Below, one piece after another: positions 55,650-64,000 of a stretch of 64,000 bases of DNA. The notes under the pieces were generated by a model, which was not told the origin of the DNA, ran no database searches, and worked only from the letters and a program-made list of their open reading frames with translations. The stretch covers positions 3,137,773-3,201,772 of the forward strand of contig NC_054083.1 of assembly GCF_017562075.2 (NCBI RefSeq), read 5' to 3'. Position 1 is the first letter of the stretch. The number at the start of each line of letters is the position of its first letter. The stretch comes from Anopheles merus (Eukaryota; Arthropoda; Insecta; Diptera; Culicidae). The position numbers and the translations under genes were made by a program.

Positions 55650-57354
55650 ATGAACACAAAACTAAGAAAATATGTCGAAAAGGGTTACATTAAGCGACTA
55701 TCTCAAAGCGAAAAGGAAACCTATCATCCTAGAAAATGGTATTTACCAATATTTCCGGTGTACAATCTTAACAATCCCAATAAGTTAAGGATCGTATGGG
55801 ATGCCTCAGCGAAGTTTAAAGATGTTTCTGTGGACTCGGTGCTTTTAACTGGACCTGACCTTCTATCCCCATTGCCTAACATTTTATTTAGGTTTCGAGA
55901 ATATAAAATTGCCGTAGCTGCAGATATAAGCGAAATGTACCATCAAGTCTGCATAAATAGTACAGATCAGCAAAGCCAACTATTTCTATGGCACTGGAGT
56001 GCAGATGAAGAACCTCAAAAGTTCATTATGCGACGGATGACATTTGGTGCGTCATGGACTAGGAGAACCTAGTTGTGCGCAGTATGTGAAAAATACGAAC
56101 ACAGAAAAATTCAGTGATCAATTCCCACTCGCGGTAAAATGCATCAAAGAAAATCATTACTTAGACGATTTCTTGACCAGTGTGGAAACGGATAGTGAAG
56201 CTGTACAACTCACTACACTAGTAGAATATATCCATATGAAGGGTTGATTTCCACTTCACAACTGGATGTCAAATTCTAAGGAGGTTTTAGACATCGTAGA
56301 AAGCAGCACCTGTGAAAGTAAAGATCTCAGCCTAGAAACCACTGCAGTGTCACATAAAATCTTAGGAATGTGGTGGAGTCCCTCTACAGACACTTTCCGA
56401 TTCAAGGTTCCCGAAGCATTTAAAGCCTTTCTAAAAGAAAAAATAGTACCAACCAAAAGGCAGATACTTAGTGTTATGATGTCACTGTACAATCTACTCG
56501 GACTAATTGCTTGTTATTTGTTTTACCTTAAAGTAATTTTGCAAGAAATTTGGCGAGCAAAAGTAGAATGAGACGAGACGATCCCTTTAAATCTGTTAGA
56601 AAAATTGAGACTATGGATCAATGGATTGCCAAAGCTTGAAAAACTATATATTCCGCGATGCTATAGGCAATGCTCTATATTAAAGGTAAATGCCCTTCAA
56701 CTACACATATTTGTAGATGCTGGTCGTGATGGCTACACCGCAGTAGCATACTTCCGATACGAGTAAGACGAAGTAATCGAAGTATCTCTAGTAGGGGCAA
56801 AGACTAGAGAGACGCCCTTAGAATATGTATCAATTCCACGACTCGAACTTCAGGCAGCAGTATTAGGCACCAGGCTCGCATACAACATAATATCTACACA
56901 CCGGGAGCCCATTAACAGCATAACATTCTGGACCGACTCTGAAGATGTAATACACTGGTTGAACGCAGATCATCACGAGTACCACACCTTCGTAGCCCAT
57001 CGAGTGGTAGAAATTGTAGATAAAACTACTGTACGTCAATGGCAGTGGGTATCAACGCAAGATAATGTTGCCGACGAAAGAACTAAGTGGTCGAACATCG
57101 ATTGCCATTTTATAATCAGTCGCTGGGTTGCGGGACCAGCAGTTTTATCTAATCCCGAATCATCCTTAATTCAAGAGCAACCTACGAGAACGGGCACTGA
57201 AGAAGAGAAACGCAAATCCGGTAATATACATTGCACACGAGAAGCTCTCTTTAATCTAGGTCGGTTTTCAAGCTGGAGCATATATGTGGCGATTCATGAA
57301 AACCGCCAGTTCACCCGTGCACAGCCGAACGACAGGCCGGTTGTCAAACTATAA
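55650..57354 (+). pseudogene. BEL family P RT and RNase H
   Basis: RT: YVEKGYIKRLSQSEKE, HPRKWYLPIFPVYN, VWDASAKFKDVSVDSVLL, AADISEMYHQVCI and MTFGASW; a shift at 56044 is followed by CAQYVKNTNTEKFSDQFP and HYLDDFLTSVET, where YLDD stands for the catalytic box. Stops at about 56245 and 56571 break the connection region (ILGMWWSPSTDTF; LYNLLGLIACYLF). RNase H: HIFVDAGRDGYTAVAYFRY, FWTDSEDVIHWL and DNVADERTKW. The same order in copy 1 confirms it. Confidence 0.85.
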
Positions 57355-57484
57355 GAAAATGTTAGCTGAACAGACTATCATCATTGAAGCATAGCGGCAA
57401 GCATACCCCGAAGAGTATCGAACACTTCAAAAGTCTGGTGATGGAACTGCAATATTAGCAAAGAAGAATCCAAAAGTAACCCGT

Positions 57485-58836
57485 ATTTAGAACGCGATGG
57501 AATAATACGGGTCATCGGTCGAATCAATGAATGCCGCTACGTAGAAGATAATTCTAAACGGCCAATCATTCTCCCCAACGATAGCAGTGTTACTGAGTTG
57601 ATGATTCGAGGCTACCACTGGCGCTATGGGCATACGAATCAGTGAACGATTATGAACGGAGTAAGACAGCTATACGACATACCCGCTTTGAGATCAGTTT
57701 GCAACAGGGTAAAGGCAAGGTGTGAACTATGTCGTATAAGAAATGCTAAACCTAAGGAACCAATGATGGGGAATCTACCAAGTACTCGTCTGTCCCCGTT
57801 TGCGAGACCGTTTACATACACTGGGGTAGACTATTTTGGTCCTTTCAACGTCACCAACGGTAGAAAGACGGAAAAACGATGGGGAGTTTTATTTACCTGT
57901 CTTACGATACGTGCGGTTCACATCGAGGTAGCACATTCCTTATCTATGAGCTCGTGCATATGAGCCTTTCAAAACTTTATTACCCGTCGCGGCATTCCCA
58001 ATGTAATTCTCTCGGATAAAGGTACTAACTTTGTAGGAGCGGAACGAAAATTGCTCTACAAAAGATTAATCAGGATGAGCTTCTTTTTCTTCTTCTTTTG
58101 GCTCAACAACCGTTGCCGGTCAAGGCCTGCCTGTACCACACTACTTGTGGGTTTGGCTTTCATTGACTTATTGATCCTCCCATAGCAGGATAGTCAGTCC
58201 CACGTATGGCGGCACGGTCTAGTTGGGGCTTGAACCCATGACGGGCATGTTGTTAAGTCGTACGAGTTGACGACTGTACTACGAGCTACGAGCTAAGATG
58301 AGCTTATAGACGTGATAAACATATTAACTGGTCTTTTAATCCTCCAGGTACGCCACACTTCGGAGGAGCCTGAGAGAGGCTAATTTAGTCCGTAAAGAAA
58401 ACGCTTTACGAAATTCGTTTTCCTCGAAATCCCCACCGATAAAATCTTTCGCAACTGGTTGATGGAAGTCGAGAACGTAATCGATTCCCGTCCTTTTACA
58501 GAGGTACCGATTGATAGGGAGGAGGGTGCGCCTATTACTCCTAACCATTTTTCAATAGGCAGTTCAGCGGGCGTTAAGCCCTGCACTGCATTTAATGATG
58601 CAGCGATCACGCTTAAAAACACGTGGGAAACGCGGGTGTCACAATAATACGAGGATCTGTTTTGGCACAAATGGATCAAATCATACCTGCCGACGTTAAC
58701 AAAGCGCAGTAAATGGTTTACAAGAAGCAATCCTTTAAAGGTACACGATTCAGTGCTAGTTATTGATGAAAATTTACCACGGGGCAGTTGGCCAAACGAA
58801 CAAATAGTTAGGGCCAGTGCTGCAAAATGTCACCGT
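57485..58836 (+). pseudogene. BEL family P integrase region
   Basis: Zinc-binding part near 57590-57760 (LMIRGYHWRYGH; CELCRIRNAKPKEPMMGNLP), core with FTYTGVDYFGPFNV, WGVLFTCLTIRAVHIEVAHS, and SDKGTNFVGAERKL at about 58015-58050. The SINE then interrupts, and the frame resumes at IDVINILTG... with NSRPFTEVP-like text near 58480 (VIDSRPFTEVPIDREEGAP), ITPNHFSIGSSAGVKP and WIKSYLPTLTKRSKWF, ending at NLPRGSWPNEQIVRA before the MITE. Two or more stops are present. Confidence 0.8.
58083..58296 (-). mobile_element. tRNA-derived SINE, 214 bp
   Basis: Flanked by an exact 9-bp duplication GATGAGCTT (58074-58082, 58297-58305). On the minus strand it has a B box, GGGTTCAAGCCCC, about 60 bp from its 5' end, a TAGCTCGTAG stretch where the A box belongs, and an AAGAAGAAG-type tail. 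Pol III promoters of this kind define tRNA-derived SINEs. It interrupts BEL integrase. Removing it and one duplicate gives a continuous BEL sequence. Confidence 0.9.
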
Positions 58837-58840
58837 CAAT

Positions 58841-59375
58841 GGGGCCCTTTCCGTTTTAAGTTCGTAGGCTGAAATTTCAGCCTGTCAGCTGTTTGCATTG
58901 TATAGCAGTTTTCGAGCAGCTATCTAAGTGAGTATAATATACACGTGGGTTTATCCCAAGTTGTATGAATTTAGAAGGCTGATATTTATCACTTCTGCTT
59001 CTGAATGAAGATTTTATGAGTGTTTTGAGTATTTGTCAAGCCTCCAGAAAGCTCGTTTGAGAAAAGTTTTCACTCGTTCTGTTAAAAAGTGCTGCTCAAA
59101 ATTGGTTATAAAAAATGCTATGAGACCACCTGGACTACATACACTTTGATTCTATATTGCATCACCTGATCTCTTTAATACACCTTGGGATAAATGTAAA
59201 CAAACCCGTGTTTTCGAGCAGGTACTCGAATCTAATTCTAGCTTTGTAGCTAGAATAATCTAGACTGAAAATTGCAGGCTAGTTTTTTGTGTGGTTTTGT
59301 ATGGGGTGTTTACATGATTTCAGCCTCCAACTGTCAAGCTCTATACAAAAAACTAACTAGAATCGTGAAGGCCCC
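58841..59375 (+). mobile_element. GGGGCC-ended MITE, copy 2
   Basis: 535 bp, GGGGCCCTTTCCG to CGTGAAGGCCCC, flanked by CAAT (58837-58840, 59376-59379). It is an inverted relative of 8594-9129 with roughly one change in every eight or so bases. It marks the end of recognisable BEL family P copy 2. Confidence 0.82.
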
Positions 59376-59597
59376 CAATGTCATAAAAAATCTAACTGAA
59401 ACAAAATCCGCTGATATGGATTTTGTTTCAGTTAGATTTCACGTACTCAATTGTGATAATCAGAGGTGATACTCAGAACGGTTGGCGTGACTAATATACG
59501 CTCATGACATGTTTGCGACCATCGCTTGGTCAGTCACTATATCACAACTTTTTTGCTGTGATCAGTTCTGCAAAATGTCACTGACATACGGGGCGAG
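59376..59597. other. unassigned DNA between MITE and BEL family S
   Basis: It contains the hairpin and a repeat of TCTGCAAAATGTCAC (about 59568-59582; compare GCTGCAAAATGTCACC at 58819-58834, on the other side of the MITE). No ORF with family resemblance. Confidence 0.5.
59388..59439. repeat. perfect 22-bp hairpin, 8-base loop
   Basis: Arm AAATCTAACTGAAACAAAAT.. at 59388-59409 pairs without mismatch with 59418-59439 around the loop GCTGATAT. It lies 12 bp after the MITE target site. No known element end is recognised. Confidence 0.9.
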
Positions 59598-59840
59598 TGT
59601 TCATTCTTACGATTTCGGATTGTGTTTTCTTTCGTGTTTCGGTGTAACTTTTCTAGCGTTTTATAATTACCGGGTGTTGTTCCTTGTATTGCACAATTAG
59701 AAGAGAGAGTTTATTTCAAGCAATTCACTTATACTTATAAACTAATCGATCGTGCCCGAACGCTCCGAACTCAACGAATGGTCTTCGTGTTTCGTTAAAC
59801 ACGAATAAACTGGCAGGGCTTCCGTGCCTAAGTCTGAACA
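59598..59840 (-). repeat. BEL family S 3' LTR
   Basis: 243 bp, nearly identical to 63146-63388, next to the purine tract. Confidence 0.92.
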
Positions 59841-60473
59841 TCTTCCCCCCCCCTTGACGCAAGTCAATAATCAAAACAATAACAAATAAAGATAACTGTT
59901 GCGAAGCAACCGATTCTTTCTACCCAGAGATCAACAAAACGTTTTTTAGCCGAAATTAGAAACGTGTATAATTTATTTATATTTCGCAAGGTCAAAAAAT
60001 CACGTGCGTATGCTCGGGTGCGCGAAGGAATCTGCTCGTCATCCTGCTGCGCCGGTCATTCCCCCTTAGGGCTTCGGTGCGTGCCGTCGCTGGTCGGTTT
60101 TCGATAAACCGATTGATTTCGAAGCGACCGGCAGCGTCCTCTATCACGTGACCCGTGCAAGGAGGCTTTTGCATCCGAATTGACGGTTGACGGTGTCAAC
60201 AATAACGGAAGTTAAAAGTATGTGCCTTCGAATTCAGATGCAGGTAAGATACAAATTCTTATGAGGGGGGCATGTTACGATACCTTTTGTTATTTTCAGC
60301 TTTACTACCCGTTGAACTAATTGCTGAACCTATGTGCCGACTAGGATATGCGCTAAGTGTAAGTGACGACTAATCGATAGGGTCATCAGGCATCGATAGA
60401 AGAGGACGCGAACGCGTCGCTGCCTCGATTAAGTTTAGACCGGTAGTGCAGGTGAAAGCTGCAGTGTAGGTGG

Positions 60474-61403
60474 TTATCGCTTGACGGTCTTCGCTGCTGC
60501 CTTCCACAATCCGCAAGAGGGTGGTGGTGTGGGTAGAGGAAAGTGCCAAGTGCAAATTCGGTTGCAATCTGTAACGAATAAGTATATTTGTTCGCCGCGG
60601 AACAGTTTAACTAGCTCATGAATCTCGCATGCAGCACTCGCGTTGTGTGCTGGTAAACCGCGTCGCGCAGTCAATCGTGGTAGTAATAAAAATTGTAGTT
60701 GTTTAACTGTCGGTTGCTGTCGTGTGCACCGACAAAAAATTATCTCATCTGGCCAATACAAAATTAGCCTTCCATCTAACGGCCAATGCTCATCCCGTAC
60801 CGTCGAGTGCAATGATCTTCCTTCTCGCTGATGAAGCTCCGTGTAACGGCACTTGTCGATCATGTGCGTAAACGACTGCATTTTAGGAGGCAGGACAGGA
60901 TGCTTTGCATGGTAGGGCTGCTGAGTATGCCGTAATATTTCTCCTACTCGAATGATTCCTAGAGGGTCTAGGAGTAAAGATAGTGTTCGCCAGGATATTT
61001 GTTTCGTCACCACGTTGCCTTTTTCGGGCTGCCCGAGATCCATTGAAAATGCATCCAGCTGCGCTGTATGGTGTAGTACAGTGTTTGAAGTTTTCATGCG
61101 CTCGGTAGTGATGATTAAAGGTGCGTGGTGGTGTGCTGCTGTTCGTTGAGTGCGTGACCTTTCCTTAGTGTTACGTGCGCAGCGAATGCAGTATGCAACG
61201 ATACGCGACAATCGCTTGTAGCTGTAACACGTAAACAAAGGAAAATTAGTAGGCGTTATCATTACGGTAGCACTCACCATACGAATGTCAAGATTCGTTT
61301 CTTGGGTTGGTTCAGGGTTAGAGTTGGGCCAGATGGAAGCGGGTAGACAAAACCAATCCGGACCGAAGCTCCGCAGCTTACTTTTTAGGAATTCTGCTGA
61401 CAT
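60474..61403 (-). pseudogene. BEL family S RNase H/integrase border fragment
   Basis: The antisense frame has LRSFGPDWFCLPASIWP (end of RNase H region in Pao proteins), then a long non-matching middle, then LLDPLGIIRVGEILRHTQQP and HPVLPPKMQSFTHMIDKCRY, which resembles the N-terminal integrase region of BEL polyproteins. The last 80 residues look unrelated and may be read-through into non-coding DNA. There is no RT before it and no DDE core after it, so this is a deletion derivative. Confidence 0.6.
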
Positions 61404-61451
61404 ACCGTGAGAAACGAAATCTGCAGGATAATACGCGCAGGATAAATGCTT

Positions 61452-62985
61452 TCACGATCGCTGGTGCGAAATGTGCTCCTCGTATGGTAAAAACTTTCGC
61501 GCCGAGCTTGTCTCGATCTGTTCAGCATATAAAGCGGCGAGCACATTAAGTAAATTGGATACGTCATACGTTTTATCTAAATGTAGTTCAATAGGTAAGT
61601 GAACAGCTTGGTGTTTTGTCACTTCGTGAAACTTTTCGTGCTTTCGTACTTTGAGTGAATATCTATCATTAACTTGTGCTTCTTCTTTACAGAATCGCTC
61701 GGTGGATTCATTTAGTGATGCCATGCATGCTACCGATGGCATGTAAAAGATTTCGAACAATTTGGGGATCATCAAAACATCAACATCCAGCTCGTAGTGG
61801 GTGGCTTTGGACGCAAACTTCGCAAGCACCGTGTTTTGCCCCGGGATGTAAAATTGATCCGCACCAATCAGAGTGATGTCGATCGAATTATGTTTTGTAT
61901 TTGATGTATAAGCGAATCGATCGCTGATTGGAATAAGCTGAGTTAAACCATCTAACTGTACGCTTGTAGGATGCATTATACTATGTGCATCGCTAGCATG
62001 AATAACCGCAGTTTGAGACAGAACTTTCTCAGAAGTTTGTCTCAGTGCTGCATCGCTGTTTGTTTGAGTGTTTGCCGTGTGATCGTCAGTGCTGTGTGTG
62101 TGTGTCACCGGAGCATTTTGCGCAGCTGGCTTGGTTGCAGTGGAAAATGCACCGATTTTATGTGTGGAACACGCGGGAACATTTTGCGCAGCTGGCGTCG
62201 GTGTAGTGGAAAATGTGCCGGTGTTTTGTGTATTACACGCAGGAGCATTTGGCGCAGCTGGCTTCGTTGCAGTGGCAAATGTGCTGGTGTAGTGCGGTGT
62301 GTATCAGTGTGTGGTGTGCTGAACTACAGTGCTTACACTTGTGTTGCGACGAGCAATCACGCGTCTGGTGATTGTCGTGCAAGGAATTTAGGCAGAGCTT
62401 GAGTGTATTTGCGTTCTGATATCGTTCAGCCGAATTCATGAGCATGAATTGCGGGCATTTCGCTACAGAGTGTTGCGAATAGCATATAGGGCATGTGCGT
62501 GTGTGTGCGTAAGTCGTAGCCGGAGAATTAGCTTCGCGTAAAGGTTTAGCTTTTTATGCTGGTAGGACATTTGGTTTTCGCTAGGTGTTGCCACAGTATT
62601 GTTTACACGAGTGTAACCACAAGCTAACCCGGGAAGCGCGATGGTGGGATGTTTTGTCCCTGCAAAAGAAATTATGCTTGCGCTTTCATTTCGCGGCAGA
62701 CGCATTTTGTTTGATTTTAACACGGCTTCTATGCGTATCAAACGGTCATCGTAATCATCGCGTATAACGGCATTATGCGCAATTTCGTCGTGTGTGACTG
62801 CTGCGTCTTCTAATTTGCATTGCACAGTTTCCAACTCGATGGAAAGCTGTTCGATTTTTGCAGAGAGAGTCGATCTGCATTGCATCCCGTTCTGGGTAAA
62901 AGTTTATGAGAAACTTTTCGTAATCCGGTAACATCGCTTGCAACGCTGTCCTTCTGGACGATAGGATGCGTTGTTGGGTTGCCAT
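61452..62985 (-). pseudogene. BEL family S gag and protease
   Basis: Start ATG at 62985 (MATQQRILSSRRTALQAMLP), with frame changes near 62790. A knuckle region lies at about 62420-62300 (CLNSLHDNHQTRDC; HKCKHCSSAHHTLIH). A Thr/Ala/Pro-rich linker of 22-aa repeats follows (62290-62111). Then comes the protease-linker part (VQLDGLTQLIPISD; DITLIGADQFYIPG; HYELDVDVLMIPKLF). The catalytic Asp segment of protease was not identified. The order and strand agree with the LTRs. Confidence 0.75.
62111..62290 (-). repeat. 66-bp tandem repeat in BEL gag linker
   Basis: Units start at 62111, 62177 and 62243 (GAGCATTTTGCGCAGCTGGC and variants), period 66 bp, about 2.7 copies. 66 is a multiple of three, so the reading frame is kept and each unit encodes 22 residues rich in Ala, Pro and Thr. 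Confidence 0.88.
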
Positions 62986-63145
62986 AGTTCGGTTTTTGGG
63001 ATGACGCTAAATTTCGCGAACACAGTGAGCTCGGTCGACGGTGTTGCGACTAAAGCAAAGTTACACGCACAATAATCACAAATATCGCGAGAATCCGTAA
63101 AATTATTTCAACCAGAATCCGTCGTTATCCTGGTCACGGCACCAA

Positions 63146-63388
63146 TGTTCATTCTTACGATTTCGGATTGTGTTTTCTTTCGTGTTTCGGTGTAACTTTT
63201 CTAGCGTTTTATAATTACCGGGTGTTGTTCCTTGTATTGCACAATTAGAAGAGAGAGTTTATTTCAAGCTATTCACTTATACTTATAAACTAATCGATCG
63301 TGCCCGAACGCTCCGAACTCAACGAATGGTCTTCGTGTTTCGTTAAACACGAATCAACTGGCAGGGCTTCCGTGCCTAAGCCTGAACA
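63146..63388 (-). repeat. BEL family S 5' LTR
   Basis: 243 bp, next to the primer site on its gag side. Followed by the GCGAG duplication. Confidence 0.92.
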
Positions 63389-63393
63389 GCGAG

Positions 63394-63821
63394 TATGGGC
63401 TTCGAGCGACGAAATCCGTTCGCCGCGGTTGTCAGAAGGCGCTCACTTGGCGCTCAGTTTTAAAATAACGTACCATTGAGAGACCGTAAGAAGCGCGTGA
63501 AAAAATGAGTTCTACCTGCCGGGGTCGAACGTTCCCGTTTGTATGGGGAGAAATCCGCGAGGTTTTGCGCTGCGGATTTGGAACGAATGTTGTTTTCGAT
63601 GTAACGTATTGCTTTAAATTTTGGTTTAAATGATTGAAGTGAATTGAACTTAGAGGTATGTAACATTTTGAAAATGTTTTGTGATCTATTTCCAATAAAA
63701 AAAGCTTTCATCAGTTTTCAAAATTATGTACATTATACAAAAACACAAAATATATCTGATATAAGTATATATACAAATATCTATAATAGTATTGTTATAT
63801 ACATTTATTATAGATATAAAG
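63394..63821. other. unassigned AT-rich DNA
   Basis: No gene or element is recognised. The last 100 bp are TA-rich and pass at TAGATATAAAG directly into BEL family P sequence at 63822. Confidence 0.5.
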
Positions 63822-64000
63822 AAAATGGTATTTACCCATATTTCCGGTGTTCAATCTTAACAATCCCAATAAGTTAAGGATCGTATGGGATGCCTCAGCG
63901 AAGTTTAAAGATGTTTCTGTGGACTCGGTGCTTTTAACTGGACCTGACCTTCTATCCCCATTGCCTAACATTTTATTTAGGTTTCGAGAATATAAAATTG
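63822..64000 (+). pseudogene. BEL family P RT fragment, copy 3 (runs off the window)
   Basis: Matches 3586-3408 in inverse and 55732-55910: WYLPIFPVFN-type text, RIVWDASAKFKDVSVDSV, LTGPDLLSPLPNILFRF. It shares TTCAATC with copy 1 where copy 2 has TACAATC. The left edge inside the RT codons shows it is 5'-truncated. The right end is cut by the window. Confidence 0.85.

Larger units (their letters stand above)
52213..58836 (+). mobile_element. BEL/Pao family P, copy 2 (sense, interrupted)
   Basis: Sense counterpart of 1647-4847. It contains gag start (52224-52611), a CR1-like insertion (about 52612-54937), the rest of gag (54938-55640), RT (55650-56250), connection and RNase H (56266-57354), and integrase (57485-58836) with a SINE at 58083-58296. 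It ends at a GGGGCC MITE. No LTRs are seen. The site of the 4369 MITE in copy 1 is empty here. Confidence 0.85.
59598..63388 (-). mobile_element. BEL/Pao family S, internally deleted, antisense
   Basis: LTRs of 243 bp (59598-59840, 63146-63388) with ends TGTTCA/TGAACA and a GCGAG duplication (59593-59597, 63389-63393). A C-run at 59845-59853 is the antisense purine tract, and TTGGTGCCGTGACC (antisense, 63145 down) follows the 5' LTR as primer site. Only 3.8 kb in length: gag and protease are present, RT is missing, and the text jumps to the RNase H/integrase border. The LTRs differ at about three positions. Confidence 0.92.

Noticed and set aside
59272..59469. 65-codon frame near the hairpin
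   Set aside because: It crosses the end of a MITE and the hairpin and has no family resemblance.

Overview
The window is a transposable-element graveyard from an insect, most likely a mosquito (Anopheles-type is my guess). That reading rests on the mix of BEL/Pao, Ty3/gypsy, R1-, RTE- and CR1-group retrotransposons, hAT transposons, MITEs and one tRNA-derived SINE. There is no recognisable host gene, rRNA, tRNA or CRISPR array. Almost every long reading frame is a transposon protein, often broken by single-base lesions. The window looks like pericentromeric or other heterochromatic DNA.

Layout. 1-1650: TTCCG-rich simple repeats, unassigned DNA and a 5'-truncated Jockey-like 3' end. 1647-4847 (-): a decayed BEL/Pao copy (family P), carrying a 167-bp hAT-type MITE and bounded by (TA)n with an exact 107-bp duplication. 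5350-7000: an inverted-repeat pair, an array of 65-bp tandem repeats and a fold-back element. 8230-24180: a hAT transposon split by a 536-bp MITE and by a composite BEL insertion (10221-23138, 384-bp LTRs, 5-bp target duplication). The composite BEL has itself received a CR1-group non-LTR element (about 11815-16422), a full-length RTE element (16532-19849, 14-bp target duplication) and a 156-bp MITE. 24184-31546: a complete Ty3/gypsy element with almost identical 843-bp LTRs. 31551-36109: an R1-clade element with an intact 994-aa ORF2, followed by a gag fragment of a second Ty3/gypsy lineage.

36110-51413 repeats, in the same order and orientation, the unit BEL gag/RT - BEL LTR - hAT 3' half - R1 - gypsy gag already present at 20152-36109. 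This is a tandem duplication of about 8.4 kb. Each unit later took its own insertions: the mdg1-like gypsy and a MITE in unit 1, a 6.7-kb antisense BEL in unit 2. The two units serve as each other's empty-site control. The duplication joint creates an in-frame chimera of gypsy gag and BEL gag.

51414-63821: the rest of the gypsy gag fragment, a diverged antisense gypsy LTR piece, a second family P BEL copy (+) interrupted by a CR1-like element (-) and a SINE, a second copy of the 536-bp MITE, a perfect 22-bp hairpin, and an internally deleted BEL (-) with 243-bp LTRs. A third family P fragment enters at 63822 and runs off the end. Functionally the genes are retrotransposon gag, protease, reverse transcriptase, RNase H, integrase and endonuclease, and hAT transposase. 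Only the two R1 ORF2 copies look uninterrupted.
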